64,000 nucleotides of DNA. It comes from Dongia rigui. Its GTDB lineage: Bacteria > Pseudomonadota > Alphaproteobacteria > Dongiales > Dongiaceae. Of this stretch, positions 55,149 to 63,266 are shown in pieces (position 1 is the stretch's first letter; each line of letters starts with the position of its first letter). Under the pieces are notes generated by a model. The model was not told where the DNA came from. It was given only the letters and a program-made list of their open reading frames with translations, and did no database searches. Position numbers and translations under genes: made by a program. The DNA lies in contig NZ_JAXCLX010000004.1 of assembly GCF_034044635.1 (NCBI RefSeq), forward strand, positions 186,001 to 250,000, given 5' to 3'.

Positions 55149-55484
55149 ATGTCGGTTCGAATGAAAAAAACAGGCTTAAGTTACCGGCGGCTGCGCGTGG
55201 CGGTGTTGGCTGCCGCTCTCACCCTCAGCCCGCTGGCGATGGCGCATGAGGCCATGGCGGATGGGTCGGTCAAGGTTGTGCCCCCGACCAACCCAAGCGC
55301 GGATCTGCAGCTCAAATCCGCCGGCGGTGGGGTCAAGCCGGACGTTCATTGCAGCACGGTCCCAAGCCAGACCCTGCAGCCATGTACCGGCGATTTCAAA
55401 GCGTGGTGCAAGGCGGTCGGCGGCACCTATGGCTCGACGGCAAACAAAGAGGTCGACGCCTGCTTCAGCACCAACGAGTGGTAG
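55149..55484 (+). CDS. Small secreted Cys-containing protein
   Basis: 111 residues. ATG 55149 follows GGAGG 5 bases upstream. Signal peptide with AVLAAALTLSPLAMAHEAMA; the mature part is about 75 residues with four Cys (VHCSTVP, QPCTGDFKAWC, VDACFSTNE) that could form two disulfides. No family was recognised. It is preceded by the AT-rich palindrome and may be independently regulated. Confidence 0.68.
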   Translation: MSVRMKKTGLSYRRLRVAVLAAALTLSPLAMAHEAMADGSVKVVPPTNPSADLQLKSAGGGVKPDVHCSTVPSQTLQPCTGDFKAWCKAVGGTYGSTANKEVDACFSTNEW

Positions 55485-55546
55485 CACGCATCAGCAATAC
55501 CCCGGGGGGATGGCCCCGCGGTATTGCCTGACGACGTCTTCGGGTG

Positions 55547-56545
55547 TCAGGTACGCTGCCTGAGGTGATCAAGTCCTTCGAACTCAACGAACTTCATCAT
55601 CGCGTCCCAGACGAGGTCGCCATAGAGGAAGGGGTCGAATTCGCCCTCCAGCTGATTGATCGGCGCAATGAGCGCATCGACCGCGGGCTCGAAGAAAAAG
55701 GCGATTGAGTGGCGCGCGCGCCCTTCTCCGCTGCCGGCGCCGATCACGCGGTGCTTGGTCGCCTTGATGCGGCCACCGGTCCAGCGTTCCAAAAGTTTGC
55801 CGAAATTGACAACCAGGCTGTCCGGCCGCGGCGGCACGTCATGCCAGGCACCGTCACGTCCCAATGCCTGCAGGCCGGAAACACCGTGCTGGCGCAGCAG
55901 GGTGATGAAACCTGAATCGACGTGGGGCGCCGCCACCAGATCAACCGCGCGACCCTGATGCGTCGTCCAGATTTTGTCGGCTTCGACGCCGATGAAGGAA
56001 TGCGCCGGCCGGACCGGGTAGTGCAGCAGCCGCAGCGTCGAGATGCCCTGGTCGAAGGCTGGTGTGAAGGTCTCCTCAGGCAGCCCAAGGGCACGCGCGA
56101 TGCTGCGCAGCAAATTGAGCCCCAGCACCTCCATCGCCCTGTAATAGCAGGCCATATCTGCCTGCCATCCCGGCAGGATTGCTTCGGGCGGCAGCGGCGT
56201 TGCCTCGGTCAGCGGATCGCCATGGCGCACACGGGTCGCGCCATGGGCGATGTCTGGACCGCTGTCGAGGCCCTCTTTGTAGGTCGGGCGGCCATCTTGC
56301 AGCGGAAACCAGCCGCGATAGACATTGCTGTTGCCCGGCGCGAATTTCTGGCGCCACAGGCGGTGCGTCACCTCGGGCGGGAGGTCGAAGAGGCGCAGCA
56401 GTCGTTCGACCGGCACCGGCGGCGGCAGGTGATCGAGGATCATGAAGCCGCTGTCTGTCGCCGCGGCGAGAATGGCGGCATCGGCCCTATCGCGGGAAAT
56501 GCCGGCGGGCTGGAAAAGTGGTCCTGCGTCGATGACTGGAATCAT
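55547..56545 (-). CDS. Isopenicillin N synthase family dioxygenase
   Basis: 332 residues from ATG 56545; a TTG at 56572 is upstream. Fe(II)/2-oxoglutarate-type motifs: start IPVIDAGPLF, the HxD in PHVDSGFITLL, distal His in KATKHRVIGAG and Arg in RHSIAFFFEP. Members act in secondary metabolism, ethylene formation or gibberellin-type hydroxylation; the substrate here is unknown. It is divergent from mazG, sharing a repeat-bearing intergenic region. Confidence 0.87.
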   Translation of the reverse strand: MIPVIDAGPLFQPAGISRDRADAAILAAATDSGFMILDHLPPPVPVERLLRLFDLPPEVTHRLWRQKFAPGNSNVYRGWFPLQDGRPTYKEGLDSGPDIAHGATRVRHGDPLTEATPLPPEAILPGWQADMACYYRAMEVLGLNLLRSIARALGLPEETFTPAFDQGISTLRLLHYPVRPAHSFIGVEADKIWTTHQGRAVDLVAAPHVDSGFITLLRQHGVSGLQALGRDGAWHDVPPRPDSLVVNFGKLLERWTGGRIKATKHRVIGAGSGEGRARHSIAFFFEPAVDALIAPINQLEGEFDPFLYGDLVWDAMMKFVEFEGLDHLRQRT

Positions 56546-56568
56546 GAAATGCGAGGCTAAGGTATTAG

Positions 56569-56637
56569 CCAAACGTCACAAGTGCCAATTGTCGATTGGC
56601 CCATCCAATTTGGCTATAGTGCCGATACCAAACGTCA
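56569..56637. repeat. Two direct copies of CCAAACGTCA in the mazG intergenic region
   Basis: ccaaacgtca occurs at 56569-56578 and 56628-56637, 59 bases apart, flanking the region between the dioxygenase start and mazG start. They may be binding half sites for a regulator of the divergent pair. No regulator was assigned. Confidence 0.4.
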
Positions 56638-56654
56638 TTTCCGGATTGTGCCAC

Positions 56655-57464
56655 ATGTCTGCTGCTGCTGAACTCGACCGATTGCTGGCCATCATGGCGC
56701 GGCTGCGCGACCCGCAATCCGGCTGCCCTTGGGACCTGGAACAGAGCTTTCGTAGCATCGTCCCGCATACGCTTGAGGAGGCTTACGAGGTCGCCGAGGC
56801 GATTGAGACGGACGACATGCCGGCGCTGGTCGGCGAGTTGGGCGATCTGATGTTCCAGGTGGTGTTCTATGCGCAGATGGCGTCCGAAGCCGGCGATTTC
56901 ACGATGTCGGACGTTATTGAATCTATTAATAACAAGATGATAGAGCGTCATCCTCATGTATTTTCCAGCGCCGAGATAAATACCGCCGCGGCCCAAACCA
57001 TCGCCTGGGAAACGCACAAGGCCGCCGAGCGGGCGAAGCTTGCCGCGGCGTCCGGGCGCGAGCCGTCAGCGCTGGACGGCGTCATTGCCGCCCTTCCCGC
57101 CCTCGCCCGTGCCGAAAAACTGCAGAAGCGCGCCGCCCGCGTCGGCTTTGACTGGCGCAATGCCGCCGAGGTCATCGAGAAGGTCGAGGAAGAGATTGCG
57201 GAGATCCGCGCCGAACTGACGGATGCCCCCGACCAAGGGGCGATCGAGGAGGAAGTTGGCGACTTGCTTTTTGCCGTTACCAATCTCGCCCGCCACCTGA
57301 AGGTGGAGCCCGAAGGTGCGCTGCGACGCGCCAACGCGAAATTCGAACGCCGCTTCCGCCGGGTCGAGGCCATCCTCAAGAACGCGGGCACGGAAGCCGC
57401 ACGTGCCGGGCTCGAACGCATGGAAGAAGCCTGGACCCAAGTGAAGTCGGAGGAGCGGGCGTAA
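56655..57464 (+). CDS. mazG: Nucleoside triphosphate pyrophosphohydrolase
   Basis: 269 residues, the two-domain MazG. It hydrolyses noncanonical and surplus NTPs and can affect the stringent response. Motifs: RLRDPQSGCPWDLEQSFRSIVPHTLEEAYEVAEAIE with EExxE, ELGDLMFQVVFYAQMA, and the second MazG repeat ending EEVGDLLFAVTNLARHL. ATG 56655 is at the family start. It ends 2 bases before the convergent histidine kinase gene. Confidence 0.95.
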   Translation: MSAAAELDRLLAIMARLRDPQSGCPWDLEQSFRSIVPHTLEEAYEVAEAIETDDMPALVGELGDLMFQVVFYAQMASEAGDFTMSDVIESINNKMIERHPHVFSSAEINTAAAQTIAWETHKAAERAKLAAASGREPSALDGVIAALPALARAEKLQKRAARVGFDWRNAAEVIEKVEEEIAEIRAELTDAPDQGAIEEEVGDLLFAVTNLARHLKVEPEGALRRANAKFERRFRRVEAILKNAGTEAARAGLERMEEAWTQVKSEERA

Positions 57465-57466
57465 GC

Positions 57467-59236
57467 CTAGGCGATCACCGGCACAACGAATATCGCGCTG
57501 GTGCCCTCCCCGAAACGGCTTTCCAGCCAGACCTTTCCACCATAGGCCTCGATGATGCGGCGGGTGTTGACGAGGCCGAGGCCGACGCCGCCATATTGGC
57601 GGCTCAGGCTCTTCTCGATTTGCGAAAACGGCTTGAAGAGCTCTCCCATGTCTTCCGGCTTGATGCCGGCGCCGTGATCGCGGACGGTCACCCGCACTGA
57701 GCTGGCTTCGACCGCCGCATTGACGGTGATCTCGCCGCCAGGCGTGGAGAACTTGATCGCATTGCCGAGCAGATTGAGCAGCACTTGCCGCAGATGCAGT
57801 CCCTCCATGCGGACAAGCGGCAGGCCGGCTGGCAGATCTTGGATGATCCTCAGCTGCCGCGCGTCGCACTGACCAGCGAGCAGCCGAATGCATGTCCCCA
57901 CTTCTTCCCCCAGATCCGTGGCAACGTCGGCCAATGCAAGGGTCCCGGATTCGAGCTTCGCCGTTTCCAGAATCTGGCTGATGATCCCCAGCAACTGCCG
58001 GCCGGCATCGCCGATATCCTTGGCGTATTCGCGATAGTTCGGTGAGCCCAACGGACCAAACAGCTGCCGTGTCAGAATGTCTGAAAATCCGATGATCGCG
58101 TTGAGAGGCGTGCGCAATTCATGGCTCATATTGGCGAGGAAATGAGCCTTGGAGTCATTGGCCACCTCGGCTTTGGCCAAGGCGGCTGCAAGCATCGCGG
58201 CCCTATCGGCGCGCCGCTTCATTTGAAGGATCAGCGCAAAGCCGAGGGGGGCGATGACGATCGTGGCGAGGATAGCCAGAATCGCCGGGACCGTTGATTC
58301 CGAGCGCTTGACCTCCGCCAGATCGCTGGTCTTGATCCCGGCAAAGACGATGATGGGGTCGGAGTCAATTCTGGAGAATGTCACCTGGAGCATGCCGTCG
58401 CCATCGAGGGAAGGCAGCAAGTCCTCGGCACGCGCCGGCATGGCGCCACGCGCCAATACATCGGTGAATCCTTTGATGACATTTCCTTTTAACGCTTCGT
58501 TGGGTGGCCAGACGAACAGCAATCTTCCGTCGTCGCGGACAATTCCAATCGTGGCGGGCGCGACGTCGGTCAGTTGCCCCATGACGTTGCTGAAATCGTC
58601 TTCCTCGATGGTTGTCGCAATGACGCGGATGCCCATGTTGTTGGGGTGGGCCCGCATCGATATCGGCAGGATCTTCTTGTCACTGATACGGCTGCGAATG
58701 GGGGCGCCGACATAGAACGACCCGGGAGAGCTTCGCAGCGGCACGCTCACGTAATCCCGGTCGCCGACATAGGTATCGGTGTTAAGGGCCGGCCGAGGTT
58801 CGCGCCAGACACCGTTCCCGGCAGCATTGATCAAGGCGACCGGCATCGACAGCCCGCCCGACGATCCTTCAACCTCGCGCAGCTGGTGGCGCAGATGTTC
58901 GAAGCGACTGAACTGCGCGCCTGCGGGTTGATCCACCAACCATTGGTTGGCCGTCCGCAGAAGAGACTTGGCATCTCCATACACGTGCGATGTGTGGGCG
59001 CGCATGGCATTGATGGCGTGACTGAGTTCCAGCCGGGCCTCGTCATTCACCGATTGACGCATGTCGAACACAAAAGCGATCAGCGTTGCCCAGATCACCA
59101 GCAGCACAGCCGCGGTGAACAGAAGCGCTGGAATAGCCGATGTTAGTAACCCGCTCTTGGCGGCGGGGGAATTATCTGGCGACCCGTCCAAAATGCAAAC
59201 CACTCCACCTTGCGGCGGGTACGCATACCCGCCCAC
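57467..59236 (-). CDS. Sensor histidine kinase, membrane-bound
   Basis: 589 residues: an N-terminal TM (about 30-52), a periplasmic sensor of about 53-310 that resembles a PDC/cache-like fold (no ligand identified), a second TM (about 312-335), HisKA with phosphorylated His in FLANMSHELRTPLNAIIGFSDIL, and HATPase_c with LNLLGNAIKF, RDHGAGI and GVGLGL. There is no receiver or response-regulator gene adjacent, so the partner is encoded elsewhere. The frame opens with GTG at 59236; later GTG codons are possible, and the inverted repeat at 59214-59233 lies at this start. Confidence 0.9.
   Translation of the reverse strand: MGGYAYPPQGGVVCILDGSPDNSPAAKSGLLTSAIPALLFTAAVLLVIWATLIAFVFDMRQSVNDEARLELSHAINAMRAHTSHVYGDAKSLLRTANQWLVDQPAGAQFSRFEHLRHQLREVEGSSGGLSMPVALINAAGNGVWREPRPALNTDTYVGDRDYVSVPLRSSPGSFYVGAPIRSRISDKKILPISMRAHPNNMGIRVIATTIEEDDFSNVMGQLTDVAPATIGIVRDDGRLLFVWPPNEALKGNVIKGFTDVLARGAMPARAEDLLPSLDGDGMLQVTFSRIDSDPIIVFAGIKTSDLAEVKRSESTVPAILAILATIVIAPLGFALILQMKRRADRAAMLAAALAKAEVANDSKAHFLANMSHELRTPLNAIIGFSDILTRQLFGPLGSPNYREYAKDIGDAGRQLLGIISQILETAKLESGTLALADVATDLGEEVGTCIRLLAGQCDARQLRIIQDLPAGLPLVRMEGLHLRQVLLNLLGNAIKFSTPGGEITVNAAVEASSVRVTVRDHGAGIKPEDMGELFKPFSQIEKSLSRQYGGVGLGLVNTRRIIEAYGGKVWLESRFGEGTSAIFVVPVIA
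59214..59233. promoter_or_regulatory. Inverted repeat at the histidine kinase start
   Basis: Perfect 8-bp arms ggcgggta/tacccgcc around cgca. They lie within the first codons if GTG 59236 is used. If the true start is further in (GTG near residue 12-13), the repeat is an operator-like site or RNA hairpin upstream of the start. Confidence 0.45.
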
Positions 59237-59269
59237 GCGATGAAGAGAAGCTATCCCGGCCGGGGTTAA

Positions 59270-59473
59270 TCAGCACTTACTGCGATGGAGGCCGAAAAAT
59301 CCCGGCAGGCGGGGCTTGTAGCTGCGGATCTCCGTGACGGCGCGGCGGATGCTTGTGATAATTGTCTCATGCGATGACTCTGTACCTACAGATTCATCGG
59401 CGGTGCTGGAACGATGCAGCAGTAGATCGGCAATGAACGCCTCAAGGGCTGCGGCGAAGGCAAGATATCCCAT
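59270..59473 (-). CDS. Small protein of unknown function, 67 residues
   Basis: Start ATG 59473 has a good GAGGAG ribosome binding site 9 bases upstream. The N-terminus is hydrophobic (GYLAFAAALEAFIADLLLH), followed by a Ser/Thr/basic part ending GFFGLHRSKC. No family was recognised. It lies between the MarR gene and the kinase gene on the same strand. The codon use and ribosome binding site make coding plausible. Confidence 0.5.
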   Translation of the reverse strand: MGYLAFAAALEAFIADLLLHRSSTADESVGTESSHETIITSIRRAVTEIRSYKPRLPGFFGLHRSKC

Positions 59474-59563
59474 GGCAGATTCTCCTCTGCGCTAGACGAT
59501 TGAAGGAATGCGGTCTTTTGGGGGCGGGTGGCTTGGCTAAACTTGCCCTCGCCCGATCATTTT

Positions 59564-60085
59564 TTAAGCGGCACGACTGCAGTTTGGCGCCAGCGGGCAG
59601 CGATCCTGTGGGCAGGCATTGTCGTCGCACAGACGACAGGCGGTATCGGATGCCACTTCATCGGTCACCATGCTCTGCAGCATCTTCTCGATCAGATGTT
59701 CAAGGCTGCGGCGCTCGTCGTCCGTCAGGGCATCGAGCGGCGCCCGCAATACCTTTTCGCGACCAAGCAGCATGGCGCGGACCATGCGCTGGCCTTCAGC
59801 CGTCAGGCCTAGCGGCCGGGCGCGGCGGTCAATGCCGGTCTGGCGCTCGACCCGCCCCTCTTCCACCAGGCGGTTGATCATGCGTACCGCGCCTGGCTGG
59901 GACAGGCGAACGATCTTCGCCAGGCGGTCGACGGTGATGCCTGGGTTCTGTTCGATAACGATGAGGGCCGCGCAATCGCTGTCGCAGATATCGGTGAGGC
60001 CACCAAGCTCATCCGTCATTGCGTCGCTCAACATCAAGGACAGGGCGCCCAGCAAATTGGCAGTGCGGGTGTCTGGCTTATTCAT
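59564..60085 (-). CDS. MarR family winged-helix regulator with Cys-rich tail
   Basis: 173 residues. The MarR core includes the winged-helix motif VDRLAKIVRLSQPGAVRMINRLVEEGRVERQTGIDRRARPLGLTAEG. The C-terminal tail carries five Cys (CRLCDDNACPQDRCPLAPNC), which could bind a metal or react with oxidants, a feature not present in basic MarR. Its start overlaps the arginase stop by 4 bases (ATGA), so they form one operon. The likely operator is the palindrome at 61049-61065. Confidence 0.9.
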   Translation of the reverse strand: MNKPDTRTANLLGALSLMLSDAMTDELGGLTDICDSDCAALIVIEQNPGITVDRLAKIVRLSQPGAVRMINRLVEEGRVERQTGIDRRARPLGLTAEGQRMVRAMLLGREKVLRAPLDALTDDERRSLEHLIEKMLQSMVTDEVASDTACRLCDDNACPQDRCPLAPNCSRAA

Positions 60086-61032
60086 GATGCGTGATCCTCC
60101 AGGGGTTTGGTCTCAAGCGCTTGGATGACCAGTTCAGCAAGTCTTTTGCCGTCGCGCAGACCCTCATCCTTTTCCGGATTGTAGCAGGCAAGCGAGATCC
60201 CGAGGAGCTGAGGCGATCTTGCCAAGCCTTTGACAAGAGATGCGAAGGCTTCCCAACTGAGACCGCCCGGCATGAGGTAATCTGTGGCTGGGAATGCCGC
60301 CTGGTCGACGATATCGACATCTATCGCCAGCCAGAACGGGCGCGCGGCCTCTTCAAACCCATTGGCGACCGCGTGTGCGACGCTTGACGGTCCTTCCGCC
60401 GCAATATCCAGATTGGTCCAGAGGGGGATTGCGGGGGTGAAGTCCTCTGGCAGCAAAGAGCCCCGGCTGGCAGCGTCCTCTACGTCGCGTGGGCCCAGCA
60501 GGGCGATGTCCTCGGGGCGCAGACTGGCGCCGCCGGCAGCATCGATCCAGGACTGGTCGCCACGGCCGAGCATGGCGGCAAGCGGCATGTCCGCCGCCTC
60601 GCCCGTTGGCGAGGTGACGCCGTCATAGAGATCTAAATGACCATCGAGATAGGCGATCCCGACCCGGCCCATCACGTCGCGCGCGCCGGCGACTGCACCG
60701 ACGACTTGCGTGCAGCACCCGCCCAGAAGAACGGGGCGATGCCCTTCCTGCAGGCAGTGCGCGATCTCACGCCGCAGAAGCTCGGTCGTGCGAATGACAT
60801 CGGCCCCGCCGATGATGCCGGTCTTGGGATCGCGCACGCGGTCGCGAATACGGATATCGAGATCGCCCCTATCAGCGACCGTCACACGCGCCCAATTGCC
60901 GTTCGCACGCAAGCTGGCCGGGCTGAGTTCCGTGCCACCGGCGCCGCCGATGGAATCGATCGGCGCGCCGATCAGGACGAAAGGAGCCTTGGAAAGGTGT
61001 GCGCTCAACATGGGATATCCCATCTGCTGCAT
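60082..61032 (-). CDS. Arginase/agmatinase/formiminoglutamase family protein
   Basis: 316 residues of the ureohydrolase fold: metal-binding motifs GGCCTQVV, AYLDGHLDLYDG, and IDVDIVDQAAFPATDYLMPGG, with the usual GGxH partly changed (GGCC in place of GGDH). The divergent metal site makes the exact activity uncertain. Start ATG 61032; ATG 61011 is also possible. It is followed by MarR, so the regulator is in the same operon. HAD and HbpS genes lie upstream on the same strand after a 122-base gap. Confidence 0.83.
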   Translation of the reverse strand: MQQMGYPMLSAHLSKAPFVLIGAPIDSIGGAGGTELSPASLRANGNWARVTVADRGDLDIRIRDRVRDPKTGIIGGADVIRTTELLRREIAHCLQEGHRPVLLGGCCTQVVGAVAGARDVMGRVGIAYLDGHLDLYDGVTSPTGEAADMPLAAMLGRGDQSWIDAAGGASLRPEDIALLGPRDVEDAASRGSLLPEDFTPAIPLWTNLDIAAEGPSSVAHAVANGFEEAARPFWLAIDVDIVDQAAFPATDYLMPGGLSWEAFASLVKGLARSPQLLGISLACYNPEKDEGLRDGKRLAELVIQALETKPLEDHAS

Positions 61033-61048
61033 TGGCTTCAGCAGTTAT

Positions 61049-61065
61049 ATGCATGACGCATGCAT
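61049..61065. promoter_or_regulatory. Palindrome upstream of the arginase-MarR operon (putative MarR operator)
   Basis: atgcatg-acg-catgcat is a perfect 17-base inverted repeat with 7-base arms and 3-base centre, 17 bases before the ATG at 61032. MarR dimers typically bind palindromes of about this size over the promoter of their own operon. Confidence 0.6.
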
Positions 61066-61138
61066 TAGTCAAGCGAGAATGAGGACTAGATTTAGATTCA
61101 AACATATTATCGTAATACAATGACTTATTATAACAACT

Positions 61139-61157
61139 TAATTCATTAGATGAATTA
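61139..61157. promoter_or_regulatory. Second palindrome spanning the HAD stop codon
   Basis: taattcat-tag-atgaatta has perfect 8-base arms and a 3-base centre, the same arms-3-arms geometry as the site at 61049-61065. It overlaps the end of the HAD gene (61155-61157). It may be a second binding site or coincidental AT-rich symmetry. Confidence 0.35.
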
Positions 61158-61859
61158 TTGTGCAATTTCCATGAGCAACGCATCGAGCTGGCTGAGGTCT
61201 TTCAGCTCGCGGAATCGCGGCGAGGATAACGGTGCCTCGACATGCTCCAAGGCCCAGGTCAGGGCATGCGGAATGAAGACGCCCCAGCTGCCGGCGGCAA
61301 TCGCCGGAACAATATCGGACTTCAAGGAATTGCCGATCATCATTGCGCGCTCTGCCCCGTCACCGTGGCGGTGAAAGATGTGTGTGTAAGTCGCGGCGGA
61401 TTTCTCCGAGACGATCTCGACCGCCGTGAAGAAATCGCCGAGGCCGGATTGAGCCAGCTTTCGCTCCTGGTCGAAAAGATCGCCTTTGGTGATAAGAACC
61501 AGCCGATAGTCGCCAGAAAGTCGCTCGAGCGTATCGCGGACATGTGGCAGCGTCTCGACCGGATGCGTGAGCATGTCGCGGCCGGCTGAGAGAATCTCGG
61601 CGATCGCCGTGGTGGGCACTTTGCCGCCGGTCAGGGTCAGCGCAGTCTCGATCATGGAGAGTGTGAAGCCCTTGATGCCGTAGCCATAGAATTGCAGGTT
61701 GCGGCGCTCGACCTCCAGCAAATGCCCGCTGATGGTTTCCGGCGCCGCATGATCGGCCAGCAAGGCAGCAAAGCGTTGCTCCGTCAGCCGGAAGAATTGC
61801 TCGTTCTGCCACAGGGTATCGTCGGCATCGAAGCCGATGGTGGTGAGGTTGCGGCCCAT
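61155..61859 (-). CDS. HAD family hydrolase
   Basis: 234 residues. HAD motif I FDADDTLWQNEQFF with the catalytic Asp pair, motif II-type LVLITKGD, motif III Lys region, and motif IV MIGNSLKSDIVPAI. It is a cytoplasmic phosphatase of small molecules, substrate unknown. ATG 61859 lies 25 bases downstream of the HbpS-like gene stop on the same strand. Confidence 0.9.
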   Translation of the reverse strand: MGRNLTTIGFDADDTLWQNEQFFRLTEQRFAALLADHAAPETISGHLLEVERRNLQFYGYGIKGFTLSMIETALTLTGGKVPTTAIAEILSAGRDMLTHPVETLPHVRDTLERLSGDYRLVLITKGDLFDQERKLAQSGLGDFFTAVEIVSEKSAATYTHIFHRHGDGAERAMMIGNSLKSDIVPAIAAGSWGVFIPHALTWALEHVEAPLSSPRFRELKDLSQLDALLMEIAQ

Positions 61860-61884
61860 GCCCGTCGCCCTGCCCCGCCCGGGC

Positions 61885-62358
61885 TTATGCCAGGAACTTG
61901 GTCAGTGCCGCGACGACCAGCGCATGGTCGTCGGCCTGCGGCAGGCCGGAAATCGCCACCGTTCCGACATGGCCGGTGCCGGCGATGATGATCGGGAAGC
62001 AACCACCCTGAGGCGCATAGCGCAGGGGATCGAGATGATAGCGCTCGGTAAAGACAACGCCCTTGGCGGCAGAGGACCGGCCCATGTAGTAGGACGAATG
62101 GCCGAAGCGCATGACCGTCGCCACCTTGCGCTTCACCCATTCGTCGTTATCGGCCGAGGAGCCGGGCATAGCGACGTGGAAGAGCTGCTGTCCAGAACGG
62201 GTGATGTCGATGACCACGGGCAAGGATTTCTCGCGCGCCATCTCCACCAGCAGCAGCCCCAAGGCGATCGCCGTGTCGTTGTCGAACTGCTTGAAGACCA
62301 GGCGCTTTTCCTGGTCGAGCAGTTCGGCAAGGAATTCCGGGCTGGTGTCCTGTTCCAT
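61885..62358 (-). CDS. Heme-degrading domain protein (HbpS/UPF0303-like)
   Basis: 157 residues. The core includes LAELLDQEKRLVFKQFDNDTAIALGLLLVEMA, PVVIDITRSGQQLFHVAMPG and GGCFPIIIAGTGHVGTVAISGLPQADDHALVVAAL, as in UPF0303 and the HbpS/GlcG-related group. Heme binding is known for HbpS but not shown for this branch. It starts 3 bases downstream of the dehydrogenase-like gene, so they are one operon. Confidence 0.87.
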   Translation of the reverse strand: MEQDTSPEFLAELLDQEKRLVFKQFDNDTAIALGLLLVEMAREKSLPVVIDITRSGQQLFHVAMPGSSADNDEWVKRKVATVMRFGHSSYYMGRSSAAKGVVFTERYHLDPLRYAPQGGCFPIIIAGTGHVGTVAISGLPQADDHALVVAALTKFLA

Positions 62359-62361
62359 ACC

Positions 62362-63228
62362 TTAAGGCTCGGTCAAGGGCTGCATCAGGGACGACGTGTC
62401 CCAGCGGCCGCCGCCGCGCTTCTGCACGCGGGCGTAAAACTGATCGACCAGGGCCGTAACTGGGAGTTGGGCCCCGTTCCGCTTCGCCTCGGCCAGGCAG
62501 ATACCGAGATCCTTGCGCATCCAATCGACGGCGAAGCCGAAGTCGAACTTGCCTTCCAGCATGGTGCGGCCGCGATTTTCCATCTGCCAGGATTGCGCGG
62601 CACCTTTCGAGATGACGTCGAGCAGCTTGTTGCCGTCCAGGCCAGCCTTCTGGGCAAAATGCATGCCTTCGGCCAGCGCCTGGACAAGGCCGGCGATGCA
62701 GATCTGGTTGACCATCTTGGCGAGCTGGCCGGCGCCAGCCGGTCCCATCAGTTCGCAGGCGCGGGCGTATGAGTCGATCACGGGACGCGCGCGGTCAAAA
62801 TCCTTCTGCACCCCGCCCACCATCACCGTGAGCTTGCCGTTCTCGGCGCCTGCCTGACCGCCGGAGACCGGGGCATCTAGGAAGCCAAGGCCAGCCTTGA
62901 TTGCTGCGGCGTCAATCTCGCGCGCGACCTCGGCCGAGGCGGTGGTGTGGTCGACAAACAGCGCGCCCTGGCTCATGCCGGCAAAGGCGCCGTCATCGCC
63001 ATAGACCACCGAGCGTAAATCGTCGTCATTGCCGACGCAGGCAAAGACGATTTCAGCGCCCTTTGCTGCCTGACCCGGCGTCGGCGCCGAGGCACCGCCA
63101 TGGATCTCGACCCACTTGGCAGCCTTGGCGCCGGAGCGATTATAGACGGTGACCTCGTGGCCGTTGCGCTTCAGGTGGCCGGCCATCGGAAAACCCATGA
63201 CGCCGAGGCCGAGGAAGGTGACTTTCAT
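62362..63228 (-). CDS. NAD(P)-dependent 3-hydroxyisobutyrate dehydrogenase-like enzyme
   Basis: 288 residues of the beta-hydroxyacid dehydrogenase family: N-terminal dinucleotide motif FLGLGVMGFPMAGHL, substrate motif DAPVSGGQAGAENGKLTVMVGG, and the catalytic Lys in GAGQLAKMVNQ. Substrates include 3-hydroxyisobutyrate, tartronate semialdehyde and similar. The exact one is not determined. ATG 63228 is 38 bases downstream of the inositol monophosphatase-like gene stop. Confidence 0.93.
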   Translation of the reverse strand: MKVTFLGLGVMGFPMAGHLKRNGHEVTVYNRSGAKAAKWVEIHGGASAPTPGQAAKGAEIVFACVGNDDDLRSVVYGDDGAFAGMSQGALFVDHTTASAEVAREIDAAAIKAGLGFLDAPVSGGQAGAENGKLTVMVGGVQKDFDRARPVIDSYARACELMGPAGAGQLAKMVNQICIAGLVQALAEGMHFAQKAGLDGNKLLDVISKGAAQSWQMENRGRTMLEGKFDFGFAVDWMRKDLGICLAEAKRNGAQLPVTALVDQFYARVQKRGGGRWDTSSLMQPLTEP

Positions 63229-63266
63229 TGGTCGCTTTTCCTTTGGACGATCACATTGCAGCCGGA

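Noticed and set aside
61837..62772. Plus-strand open frame of 311 codons over HbpS and dehydrogenase genes
   Set aside because: It runs antisense to two well-identified genes and contains no recognisable domain.
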